Assembly: GCA_022614735.1 (NCBI GenBank)
Contig: JAKEHZ010000309.1
Span: 1-23,708, forward strand
Direction of reading: 5' to 3'
Source of the DNA: Acidobacteriota bacterium
GTDB taxonomy: Bacteria; Acidobacteriota; Blastocatellia; RBC074
DNA length: 23,708 nucleotides
Each line of letters starts with the position of its first letter. The first letter of the stretch is position 1. Positions 7,748 through 14,748 of this stretch are shown piece by piece. The translations under genes and the position numbers were made by a program. The notes beneath the pieces are model-generated. The model saw nothing but the letters and a program-made list of their open reading frames with translations. It was not told the origin of the DNA and did not search any database.

Positions 7748-9034
7748 ATGCTCAGCTCGATTCTAAATCAAGATGAAAAGAAGCGACGAAGGTTGGCTTT
7801 GATTATTAGTGTGTTCCTGCTTCTCGCGATTCTCACTCCGATCTTCATCTATCGTTATCGCTCAAATCCCTTCGACCGCTCATTCATCACTTACGGCGCT
7901 ACTCCTTCGCCCAGTTCTCCGGTGGTTGAAGTCCGCCGCGGATCGATCAAGAAGACGTTGCTCCTCGATGGCGAATTGCGAGCGGTCAGGTCGCGAACCA
8001 TTTACGGAACCACTCCTGAAGATGTGAAGATTGTTTACCTTCCGCCTGAGGGCACTATTGTCAAAGCCGGTGATCGTCTGGTCGAACTCGACAGCAGCAC
8101 TGTACTAACCAGGATCAAAGATAGTGAAGAAAGGATCGTCGCTGCCGAAAATGAAATTATCAGAGCCAGAGCGCAGCACGAAGCCATGCTGCGCGATCTG
8201 GAAGTAGAATTGAGCAGACTCTGGCTCGCTTATGAAACGGCCAAGCTGAAAGCCAAAATCCCCGCTGAAGTTCAACCTCGCCGCGAATACCAGGATGCCC
8301 AACTTGCCCTTGAAAAAGCCAGGACCGAATACGAAAACCATTTGAGCAAGATCGAACAGAGGAAGAAGGAACAGGCCGCCGAGCTTCAGGTCAAAATCAT
8401 CGACAATGATAAACTCAAAGTTCAGCTCGACCGAGCGAAAAGCAATCTCGATGGAATGCAACTCAGAGCACCGTCTGATGGAATGGTTATCTACAACGAT
8501 CACTGGCAAGAGCGGCGTAAGCTCCAGGTTGGAGATCTCGTCTGGATGGGGTGGCCAGTCGTCCGGTTGCCCGATTTAACTGAGATGGAAGTGCTTGCAC
8601 AGGTAAATGAAGTTGATGGTCCCAAGCTCTCAATTGGGAGCAAGACTGAAATCAGGTTGGATACCTATCCTGATACAGTTATCACCGGCGAAGTCGAAGA
8701 AATCTCGCAAACCGCAGTCAAAGCGAGTTGGATGGCGAAAGCGAAAATATTCCGCGTCGTGATTTCGCTTGATCGCACAGTGATGGAAATTATGAAGCCC
8801 GGAATGTCTGCTCAGATTTCAGTGACCATCTCCGAAACTCAGCCCCAGCTGCTTATTCCACGCTCGGCAGTCAAATTCGACGGCGAATCAGGAATCGTTA
8901 CGCGTGTTGAAGGTCCTGACGCTCAGAGGCCGGTTACTGTCACAATCCTGGCGGCAGACGTTTCGAACTATCTCGTTGCGAGCAATGGGGCGCTCAAAGA
9001 GGGCGATCGAATTTTCGCGAAACAGAACAATTGA
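7748..9034 (+). CDS. HlyD/MacA-like membrane-fusion protein 1
   Basis: A periplasmic adaptor subunit of an efflux pump, 428 residues, anchored by one N-terminal membrane helix (residues 16-35) after the basic KKRRR. A beta-barrel/lipoyl half (about 60-118, with PPEGTIVKAGDRLVELD) leads into a helical coiled-coil hairpin (about 120-235). The second lipoyl half (APSDGMVIY, 241-249) and beta-barrel/membrane-proximal domains (about 265-428) follow. The ribosome-binding site AGGAGG lies just before the ATG. It is the first of three similar adaptors in a row, 29 bases before the next, so it belongs to one operon with them and the permease. No export ATPase or TolC-like protein is encoded next to it. 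Confidence 0.9.
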   Translation: MLSSILNQDEKKRRRLALIISVFLLLAILTPIFIYRYRSNPFDRSFITYGATPSPSSPVVEVRRGSIKKTLLLDGELRAVRSRTIYGTTPEDVKIVYLPPEGTIVKAGDRLVELDSSTVLTRIKDSEERIVAAENEIIRARAQHEAMLRDLEVELSRLWLAYETAKLKAKIPAEVQPRREYQDAQLALEKARTEYENHLSKIEQRKKEQAAELQVKIIDNDKLKVQLDRAKSNLDGMQLRAPSDGMVIYNDHWQERRKLQVGDLVWMGWPVVRLPDLTEMEVLAQVNEVDGPKLSIGSKTEIRLDTYPDTVITGEVEEISQTAVKASWMAKAKIFRVVISLDRTVMEIMKPGMSAQISVTISETQPQLLIPRSAVKFDGESGIVTRVEGPDAQRPVTVTILAADVSNYLVASNGALKEGDRIFAKQNN

Positions 9035-9063
9035 CAAAATCATTCAAAACGCCGGAGTGAGCT

Positions 9064-10308
9064 ATGGCAAAAAGAAACAGTCGGATTCTCATAGGTCTCG
9101 TCATTTTGATTGGGATCATCGCTGCTGCCTGGTTTCTCCTACCTTCGAGGTTATCCGGGTTCTTTCCTAAAGTCGCGGCAACCGGGGATGAGATTGTAAT
9201 CAGTCCGAAAACAGTAAGCTTCGGTGTTGATGGGACAGGACTGCTGCGCGCCACTTCGGTGCAAAATTATGGCTCGCCGCCAGCATTCGGTAACTATTGG
9301 CAATTTCAGATTGTCAACCTGGCTCCGGAAGGCAAACAGGTTAAAACCGGTGATCTTCTCGTTACATTTGACGCACAGAGGATCAGAGACGACTTGCAGA
9401 AGCTGCAAAACGAGCTGGATCAGGCCAACAAGGAACTCGATAAGACAAGAGTCCAGATTGACCTCGAACGCCAGGAGTTGTTGTCGAAGCTGGCAGCATC
9501 TGAGAACAACTATGAGAAACTCAAACTCAAACAGGCAGGCGACCCGAGGTTCGATGTCCCAAACAAAGTTGAAGAGGACCGCCTCGCTTTCGAACAGGCA
9601 CGCCGCGAAGTGCTGGCGCTGAAGGATCGCATCGAATGGCACAAGAAATCGAGTGAAGCGACCTTCCAGATCATTGTCAGCAAGAAATCCCGGGCAGAAA
9701 ATAAGGTCAACGAGATTAAGCGCGGGATGGAGAATTTCCAGGCTAAAGCCGATCGCGATGGCGTGGTTATTTACAAAACCAAATGGAACGGCGAGCGGTT
9801 TCAGGTTGGCGAAAATGTCTGGTCCTGGATGTCTGTTCTCGAGATCCCCGATCTAAATACAATTATCGCTGAGGCCTTCGTCCCTGAAGTAGACATCGGC
9901 AAAATCAAAATCGATCAGCGCGCCGAAGTGACAATTGATGCCTTTCCCGGGAAGTCTTACTCGGGGGTAGTGAAAAGCATGGGCAAGCTCGTGCGTCCCA
10001 AGGCGTGGGATATTCCAAACAAAATTCTCGATGTCCAAATCGCGCTCGACCAGCTCGATACGAAAATCATGCGACCCGGCATGAGCGTCAAGGCAAAGGT
10101 CGAAACCAATTCACTTCCAAATTGCCTTGCCGTTCCCCTCAAAGCGATTCGCACAACAACTGAAGGCTCGAAAACCAAAGTGAAGACCGAGGGAGGCTGG
10201 CGAGAGCAACCTGTGAAAGTTGGCGAATCAAATGGAGTCGATGTTGTGATCCTTGAAGGCTTGAAGGCCGGTGATCGTATTGCCAGCGATTTTGCCAAAG
10301 CGAAATAA
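9064..10308 (+). CDS. HlyD/MacA-like membrane-fusion protein 2
   Basis: Second adaptor paralogue, 414 residues, with an N-terminal anchor helix (8-26). The first lipoyl half is LAPEGKQVKTGDLLVTFD (86-103). A long charged coiled coil (about 105-225) follows, then the second lipoyl half DRDGVVIYKTKWNG (230-243), and beta-barrel domains to the end (LKAGDRI near the C-terminus). It shares domain order and the VIY...VGE.VW...L.IPDL signature with adaptor 1. GGAG stands seven bases before the ATG. A 27-bp-arm inverted repeat follows its stop, which may reduce read-through to adaptor 3. Confidence 0.9.
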   Translation: MAKRNSRILIGLVILIGIIAAAWFLLPSRLSGFFPKVAATGDEIVISPKTVSFGVDGTGLLRATSVQNYGSPPAFGNYWQFQIVNLAPEGKQVKTGDLLVTFDAQRIRDDLQKLQNELDQANKELDKTRVQIDLERQELLSKLAASENNYEKLKLKQAGDPRFDVPNKVEEDRLAFEQARREVLALKDRIEWHKKSSEATFQIIVSKKSRAENKVNEIKRGMENFQAKADRDGVVIYKTKWNGERFQVGENVWSWMSVLEIPDLNTIIAEAFVPEVDIGKIKIDQRAEVTIDAFPGKSYSGVVKSMGKLVRPKAWDIPNKILDVQIALDQLDTKIMRPGMSVKAKVETNSLPNCLAVPLKAIRTTTEGSKTKVKTEGGWREQPVKVGESNGVDVVILEGLKAGDRIASDFAKAK

Positions 10309-10326
10309 ACAGCTCTATGAGGAAGA

Positions 10327-10398
10327 CAGAAGAGAAAAACGGAACAAACGAAAATAACCTTAGTGGGTGAGTTTCGTTTGTTCCGTTTTTCTCTTCTG
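10327..10398. repeat. Inverted repeat IR3 (27-bp perfect arms)
   Basis: Arms 10327-10353 and 10372-10398 are perfect reverse complements around an 18-base loop. The arm is A-rich on the left (CAGAAGAGAAAAACGG then AACAAACGAAA). It begins 19 bases after the stop of adaptor 2 and ends 23 bases before the start of adaptor 3. It shares the words ACAAACGAAAA and GAAAAACGG with the outer arm of the repeat at 2456-2565, in a different order. The U-rich right arm could let it act as a terminator on the plus strand. Confidence 0.95.
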
Positions 10399-10421
10399 AT
10401 TTTACATCTTGAAAGATTTGT

Positions 10422-11705
10422 ATGAAGCGATTACCTAAATATATCCGCCTATCTCTGGTTTCCCTGCTTTTATTGGCTGCCATCTCAATCGTCATTTACG
10501 CTGCGCGGCGTGCATGGCCAAGCTCGGCATCAGAAACCCTGCCACTCATGGTTGCGATTCAACCGCGTGACTTCACACTGAAAATCAATGCGAATGGCGA
10601 ACTACAATCAGCCGAGTCGATGACCATCGCCGTCCCGTTTGTGCCTGTCCAGCGGCTGCGTATCGCGACTGTCATAGCCGATGGCCGTCACGTCAATAAA
10701 GGCGATGTGCTGGTCGAATTTGATCCGGCCGAATTGGACCTGGAGATGCTCGAACACCGCTCAAGTTTGGAGTCGGCAAATCAGAAGATCTCCAAGGGGG
10801 AGCTGGCTATCGGCGTTGAAAAGACCGATATCGTCAAGGATAAGAAAATCGCCGAACTCGAATTGCAAAAGATCAACGAGTTCCTGCCGCGCGATGAACT
10901 GATCTACTCGCGCCGCCAGATGATCGAGGGACAGCTCGATAAGGAATTCACCGAAAAGAAACTCGTCTACGCCGATGCTCGATTGGAGCTCAAAGGGAAG
11001 GTCTATACGCTGGACGAAGCGATCCTCCTGCTCGAACGCCAACAGACGAATGCAAAGATAGGCCAGGTCCAGCGCGCCCTGACTTCACTCAAGCTGTTGT
11101 CACCTTCCACAGGGATCGTCGTTTATACCGATCCCGGCTTTTTCTGGGGAGGATTTTCAATCCAACCCGGCCGCACCGTGTGGATCGGTCAGACACTCTT
11201 CAGCCTCGTCAATCCCGAGAAAATGGAAGCAAAATGCTTCGTCCTCGAAAAAGACGCCGGTGAGTTACGTAAAGATCAAATGGTCACGGTTACGCTCGAT
11301 CCGTTCCCCGGAATAGAGTTCAGTGGAAAAGTCAAAAGTATCGATAATCTCGCGCGGCCAATCGATCGTGATTCACCGGTAAAATATTTCCAAACGATCG
11401 TAACTCTCGATAAGACCGATCCTGAAGTGATGAAGCCGGGGGTAAAGTTGAAAACGCAAATTCGCGCCGGTGATCTGAAAAATGTCATCGTCGTTCCGCG
11501 CAGCGCGGTAGTGAAAAAAGACGCCGACTTCTTCGTTTACGTGCAAAATGGGCCAGGGCAGTTCGAGCCTGTCAAAGTGAAGCTGGGACAGGGAGATTTA
11601 ATACAGGTCGTCGTGACGGAAGGGTTAGCTGCAGGACAGATGCTCGCGCTCAATCCACCCGATGTGAAACGCGAAACGAAAGGTGAGAGCAAGAAGGAAA
11701 AATGA
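10422..11705 (+). CDS. HlyD/MacA-like membrane-fusion protein 3
   Basis: Third adaptor, 427 residues. The anchor helix is at 9-27 after MKRLPKYIR. The lipoyl half IADGRHVNKGDVLVEFDP (85-102) precedes a coiled-coil region of about 103-222. The second half LLSPSTGIVVYTDPG (225-239) and the barrel domains follow, ending in a Lys/Glu-rich tail. It is more diverged from adaptors 1 and 2 than they are from each other (for example FFWGGFSIQPGRTVW instead of the WxxGERFQVG pattern). The ribosome-binding site is weak (GAAAG). It ends 26 bases before the permease gene, the closest pairing in the operon, so this adaptor may be the permease's primary partner. Confidence 0.9.
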   Translation: MKRLPKYIRLSLVSLLLLAAISIVIYAARRAWPSSASETLPLMVAIQPRDFTLKINANGELQSAESMTIAVPFVPVQRLRIATVIADGRHVNKGDVLVEFDPAELDLEMLEHRSSLESANQKISKGELAIGVEKTDIVKDKKIAELELQKINEFLPRDELIYSRRQMIEGQLDKEFTEKKLVYADARLELKGKVYTLDEAILLLERQQTNAKIGQVQRALTSLKLLSPSTGIVVYTDPGFFWGGFSIQPGRTVWIGQTLFSLVNPEKMEAKCFVLEKDAGELRKDQMVTVTLDPFPGIEFSGKVKSIDNLARPIDRDSPVKYFQTIVTLDKTDPEVMKPGVKLKTQIRAGDLKNVIVVPRSAVVKKDADFFVYVQNGPGQFEPVKVKLGQGDLIQVVVTEGLAAGQMLALNPPDVKRETKGESKKEK

Positions 11706-11731
11706 TTTGAGCCTTCCCAGATGATAAAAAA

Positions 11732-12970
11732 ATGAAATATCTAACAGAAATCAATCTCGCCCTCAGCAATCTGGCCACGCACAAGATGCGCACATTTTTG
11801 ACGATGCTCGGGATGATCTTCGGCGTCGGGGCCGTCATCGCTATGCTATCAATTGGCGCTGGAGCTGAAAAAGAGAGTCTTCGCATTATCGACACAATGG
11901 GCCTGCGCAACATCATCGTCAAAGACCGCGATTTCAAAGACGAAGACCTCAAGAAGATTCGCGAAAATTCGATCGGTCTCGCGATGCGCGATGTGCAGGC
12001 GATTACTGCCGTCACACCAGACATCGATACATACTCTGCCCGCAAGCGAGTCAAGGCATTTCAGGTCTTTTCCTTCAAGGGCAAGAGCGACGATTCCAAC
12101 GTAATTGGCGTCACACCATCATATTTTCAGCTTGCGCGATACGACATGGCGGAGGGCAGCTTCATTTCAGAAGCGGATCAAAAAGAGTTCGAGCAGGTTT
12201 GTATCATCGGTTCGCGCGTCAAGCAGAAACTCTTCGGCACGCAATCGCCGATCGGACAAACGCTCAAAATTGATAAGATGTGGTTTTCCGTAATCGGTGT
12301 GCTCGCCGACAATAACCTGACAAAAGATGAGTTCGAAGGCGTGAAACTGCAGGATTTCAGCAATGATATCTATATTCCGCTGGCAACCGCCCTGAAGAAG
12401 TTCGAATTCAAACGTTTCGAATCAGAGCTCGATGAAATCGTGATGAGCACCAAAAACACGGAGGCATTGAAATCGAGCGCAGTCCTGATTAGCCAGGTGC
12501 TGGCTAACACACACGGAAAAGCAGACGACTATTCGATCGTTGTGCCGCGCGAATTGCTGGAGCAGAATCAACGGACACAGCGCATCTTCAACATCGTCAT
12601 GAGCTGTATTGCTAGTATCTCTCTGCTCGTTGGCGGCATCGGCATTATGAACATCATGCTCGCTAACATCCTGGAACGCACACGCGAGATCGGGGTGCGT
12701 CGGGCAATCGGCGCGCGGCGACGGGATATCTGGCAACAGTTTTTGATCGAAGCGCTGACCATCAGCTTCGTCGGCGGATTGATCGGTGTTTTGTTCGGGT
12801 TTGCAGTCTCGCGTGTAGTCGCGCTCTATGCGGAATGGAATACGGTCGTGACCGGGACATCAATAGCGATGTCATTCGGCGTATCAGCTGCAGTCGGATT
12901 GATCTTCGGCCTGTATCCGGCGGTACGCGCTTCACGACTCGATCCGGTCGAGGCCTTAAGATATGAGTGA
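11732..12970 (+). CDS. MacB/FtsX-type ABC transporter permease
   Basis: Inner-membrane permease of the MacB/LolCDE (type VII ABC) fold, 412 residues. One membrane helix near the N-terminus (about 22-43) is followed by a large periplasmic domain (about 45-285). Three helices follow near the C-terminus (about 286-309, 341-363, 377-396). The cytoplasmic loop EIGVRRAIGARRRDI (319-333) is the classical segment that contacts the ATPase. The terminal YPAVRASRLDPVEALRYE is also typical. Unlike MacB there is no fused nucleotide-binding domain, so an ATPase must come from elsewhere. Its TGA stop lies inside the arm of the inverted repeat that follows. A function in export of small molecules, peptides or lipids is inferred only from family. 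Confidence 0.93.
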   Translation: MKYLTEINLALSNLATHKMRTFLTMLGMIFGVGAVIAMLSIGAGAEKESLRIIDTMGLRNIIVKDRDFKDEDLKKIRENSIGLAMRDVQAITAVTPDIDTYSARKRVKAFQVFSFKGKSDDSNVIGVTPSYFQLARYDMAEGSFISEADQKEFEQVCIIGSRVKQKLFGTQSPIGQTLKIDKMWFSVIGVLADNNLTKDEFEGVKLQDFSNDIYIPLATALKKFEFKRFESELDEIVMSTKNTEALKSSAVLISQVLANTHGKADDYSIVVPRELLEQNQRTQRIFNIVMSCIASISLLVGGIGIMNIMLANILERTREIGVRRAIGARRRDIWQQFLIEALTISFVGGLIGVLFGFAVSRVVALYAEWNTVVTGTSIAMSFGVSAAVGLIFGLYPAVRASRLDPVEALRYE

Positions 12971-13048
12971 TTGCGGATTGCGGATTGCGGATTGATTGTG
13001 GAACTCCTCTCCTCAAATCCGCAATCCGCAATCCGCAATCCGCAATCA
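12968..13048. repeat. Inverted repeat IR4 (GCGGATT heptads) between convergent genes
   Basis: The left arm 12968-12993 is TGATT followed by three GCGGATT units. The right arm 13016-13048 is the reverse complement with four units, so the arms differ by exactly one heptad. The loop is about 22 bases. The permease stop codon is the first three bases of the left arm, and the thiS stop immediately adjoins the right arm. The position between convergent genes suits a bidirectional terminator. Confidence 0.95.
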
Positions 13049-13288
13049 TCAGCCGCCTCCTACAAAGTGAATGATCTCCAATTTGTCCCCGGCGCTTAAC
13101 ATTGTTTCATGCCAGGCTGCGCGAGGTAGAATTGAAAGATTAAGCTCGATCGCAAGTCGTTGAGGCGTCAGTTTGAGCTCGTTGATTAAATCAGAGACAT
13201 TCGAGTTCTCCGCAATTCGATAAGGATCTCCGTTAACTATTATCTCAATTGTTATTCGTTCTTTCACGCAGGCATTATCCAATAGCAT
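13049..13288 (-). CDS. thiS: Sulfur carrier protein ThiS
   Basis: A ubiquitin-fold carrier that is thiocarboxylated on its C-terminal glycine and donates sulfur for the thiazole of thiamin. The core IEIIVNGDPYRI...NVSDLINEL...AIELNLSILPRAAWHET.L..GD.LEIIHFVGGG is diagnostic, including the essential C-terminal Gly-Gly. Start choice is uncertain. The ATG at 13288 has AGGAG a few bases upstream and gives 79 residues. A GTG at 13267 would give 72, nearer the usual 65 to 70. The TTG at 13303 contains the ribosome-binding site and is rejected. No thiG, thiF or thiE is next to it, so it is an orphan here. Confidence 0.9.
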   Translation of the reverse strand: MLLDNACVKERITIEIIVNGDPYRIAENSNVSDLINELKLTPQRLAIELNLSILPRAAWHETMLSAGDKLEIIHFVGGG

Positions 13289-13327
13289 CCCTCTCCTGAA
13301 CAAGCTCCACGATTTCGATGACTTTCC

Positions 13328-13376
13328 AAAAAAAGACCTCCGCCATCACAGTCTGCGATGACGGAGGCACCCTTTT
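13328..13376 (-). terminator. Rho-independent terminator (hairpin plus T-run)
   Basis: A hairpin at 13337-13367 (CCTCCG pairing with CGGAGG, extended by CATC/GATG and CAG/CTG with two internal mismatches) is followed on the minus strand by seven T residues (plus-strand A-run 13328-13334). It lies 38 bases past the stop of the minus-strand gene at 13405-14169. On the plus strand five T residues also follow (13372-13376), so it may work in both directions. Confidence 0.8.
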
Positions 13377-13404
13377 TATCGGGTCGTTTCGAAACAGTAA
13401 TAGT

Positions 13405-14169
13405 TCAAAAATCCGGGCGTAGTCTGCCGCAAGCCCGCAGTTGGAAACGGGCCGGATCGGGAGCGGCCGGCAGCGGCGTCCCGAGTTTCGTGTCCTCGCG
13501 GACCGAGACTGCGCCGATGTTGGCCAATGGCACGGCGGCCAGCGGCACCGGCGCGTTCGGATCAGGGCTAGCTTTCAGTACTAGCATGCTGCGCGTAGTG
13601 GTGCCGATGAGTGGCAACCAGTAACCAATCACCATTTGGCTGAAGGTTACTTTCGGCTTATTGGTTGTTCGGCATGTGGCCTGAAGAGACGGTGGTGGCG
13701 GATTGCTCGGAATGCAGGCGCAAGGGCCGGAACCCGGGGAGCCGGCATCGTAGAAAAGCGAGACATAGGCCTTGTAAGGATCCATACCCGTTGCAAATCC
13801 TGTGACCGTGTTGGTGCCCGCAATAATTTTAACGCTGACTAGCGCCCTGATCCCAGAGGTATTAATCGGGGCCAGGGCCGCATTTTCTTCCGTAGCTGTC
13901 TGGGTTGTCGTAGTTACGCCCGCCATATTGGCGAACAGAGGATTTTGAAATGCAGGGAACGGATTGAAGATGCTCGGTTCCGGCATATCAAGTGAGTTAT
14001 TCACCGGAGATAGCGATAAAACCGAAACATCCGAATCTAATTTAACAGCCGGAGGCGCTACATTCTTGCCTTCGTTATCATTATTAGCCGCTTTGCTGCT
14101 AGCCCCAATCATCACCACTCCAAGTATGAGTATAACGAATAGAGCGAGGGGAAGACCCAATTTACTCAT
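13405..14169 (-). CDS. Secreted or membrane-anchored protein of unknown function
   Basis: A 254-residue protein I do not recognise. Residues 5-25 form a hydrophobic N-terminal segment (signal peptide or anchor) followed by ASSKAANND. Residues 27-100 are low-complexity, rich in Asn, Pro, Ser and Thr. Residues about 105-254 look like one beta-rich domain: alternating hydrophobic strands (RALVSVKIIAG, YKAYVSLFYD, QMVIGYWLPLIG, RSMLVLKAS), a Cys-Ala-Cys and a further Cys in a Pro-rich loop, and a final FQLRACG. A ribosome-binding site GGAG lies about ten bases before the ATG, and a good terminator follows, so it is likely a single-gene unit. The envelope location is inferred. Confidence 0.8.
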   Translation of the reverse strand: MSKLGLPLALFVILILGVVMIGASSKAANNDNEGKNVAPPAVKLDSDVSVLSLSPVNNSLDMPEPSIFNPFPAFQNPLFANMAGVTTTTQTATEENAALAPINTSGIRALVSVKIIAGTNTVTGFATGMDPYKAYVSLFYDAGSPGSGPCACIPSNPPPPSLQATCRTTNKPKVTFSQMVIGYWLPLIGTTTRSMLVLKASPDPNAPVPLAAVPLANIGAVSVREDTKLGTPLPAAPDPARFQLRACGRLRPDF

Positions 14170-14748
14170 TGTTACTTTCTCCTTCCTTAAGGCTTGCTTA
14201 GGTTGACTGATAGTTGATTGTTATTTCGATTCTTTTATCAGGAAGAGGCTGTTATATAGGGGCGCCCGGGTATTGCCATTCCCTTTATGAACTCGAAATG
14301 TTCCGGCTTGTCCGGTGTGGGGCACCAGTTAGAGGGGAGGGAAACGATGATGTTTCTCGGTTGTGAGCTATTAATTTGCGGGACAAGTATACTAGCTCTG
14401 GTGAGGAAATTTTAGGCAACCCGATCTAATAACTATCTTTATTAGAGCTACTTTTTTATTAGCTACTACTTTATATCTTTCTCAATTAGCTAGAATTATT
14501 TTATCTAATACTACGGAAAACATCAATAAGCGGATTGGATAATTAATATTAGAAATTATATCGAATTTCAGCTGAGTGAATCCGGTGGGAACATAGGAGA
14601 CAGAAGACAGGAGACAGAAGTCAGGAGTCAGGAGTTCGCGGTCCGGGATCCGTAGTCATAAGCTGGACTCCTGACTTCTGTCTTCTGTCTCCTGTCTTCT
14701 GCTCCTGTCTCCTAGTTATTTGAGACTTAATCTCGGCTCAGTTGCAGG
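14170..14748. other. 579-base intergenic region, AT-rich in the middle
   Basis: It separates the SUMF-fold gene (ending 14749, minus) from the start of the secreted-protein gene at 14169. It must contain the promoter of the latter. Between about 14415 and 14575 the base composition is markedly AT-rich, with recurring ATTAG/CTAAT words, including near-direct repeats TTATTAGAGCTACT (14439-14452) and TTATTAGCTACT (14456-14467). An inverted repeat occupies 14594-14714. No coding frame is visible. Confidence 0.6.
14594..14714. repeat. Inverted repeat IR5 (GACAGRA/GTCAGGA heptads)
   Basis: The left arm (about 14594-14634) is a run of 7-base units GACAGAA, GACAGGA, GACAGAA, GTCAGGA, GTCAGGA. The right arm (about 14667-14714) is a reverse-complement run of the same kinds of unit but with a slightly different order and number, so pairing is strong with internal offsets. 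The loop is about 32 bases. It lies 34 bases past the stop of the SUMF-fold gene on the minus strand. Confidence 0.9.

Noticed and set aside
10139..10495. Minus-strand frame of 118 codons
   Set aside because: It runs through the end of adaptor 2, an inverted repeat and the start of adaptor 3, and is antisense to both genes.
12968..14714. Heptad arrays as CRISPR or short tandem-repeat loci
   Set aside because: Units are 7 bases without spacers and occur in mirrored pairs, unlike CRISPR repeats of 23-50 bases with unique spacers.
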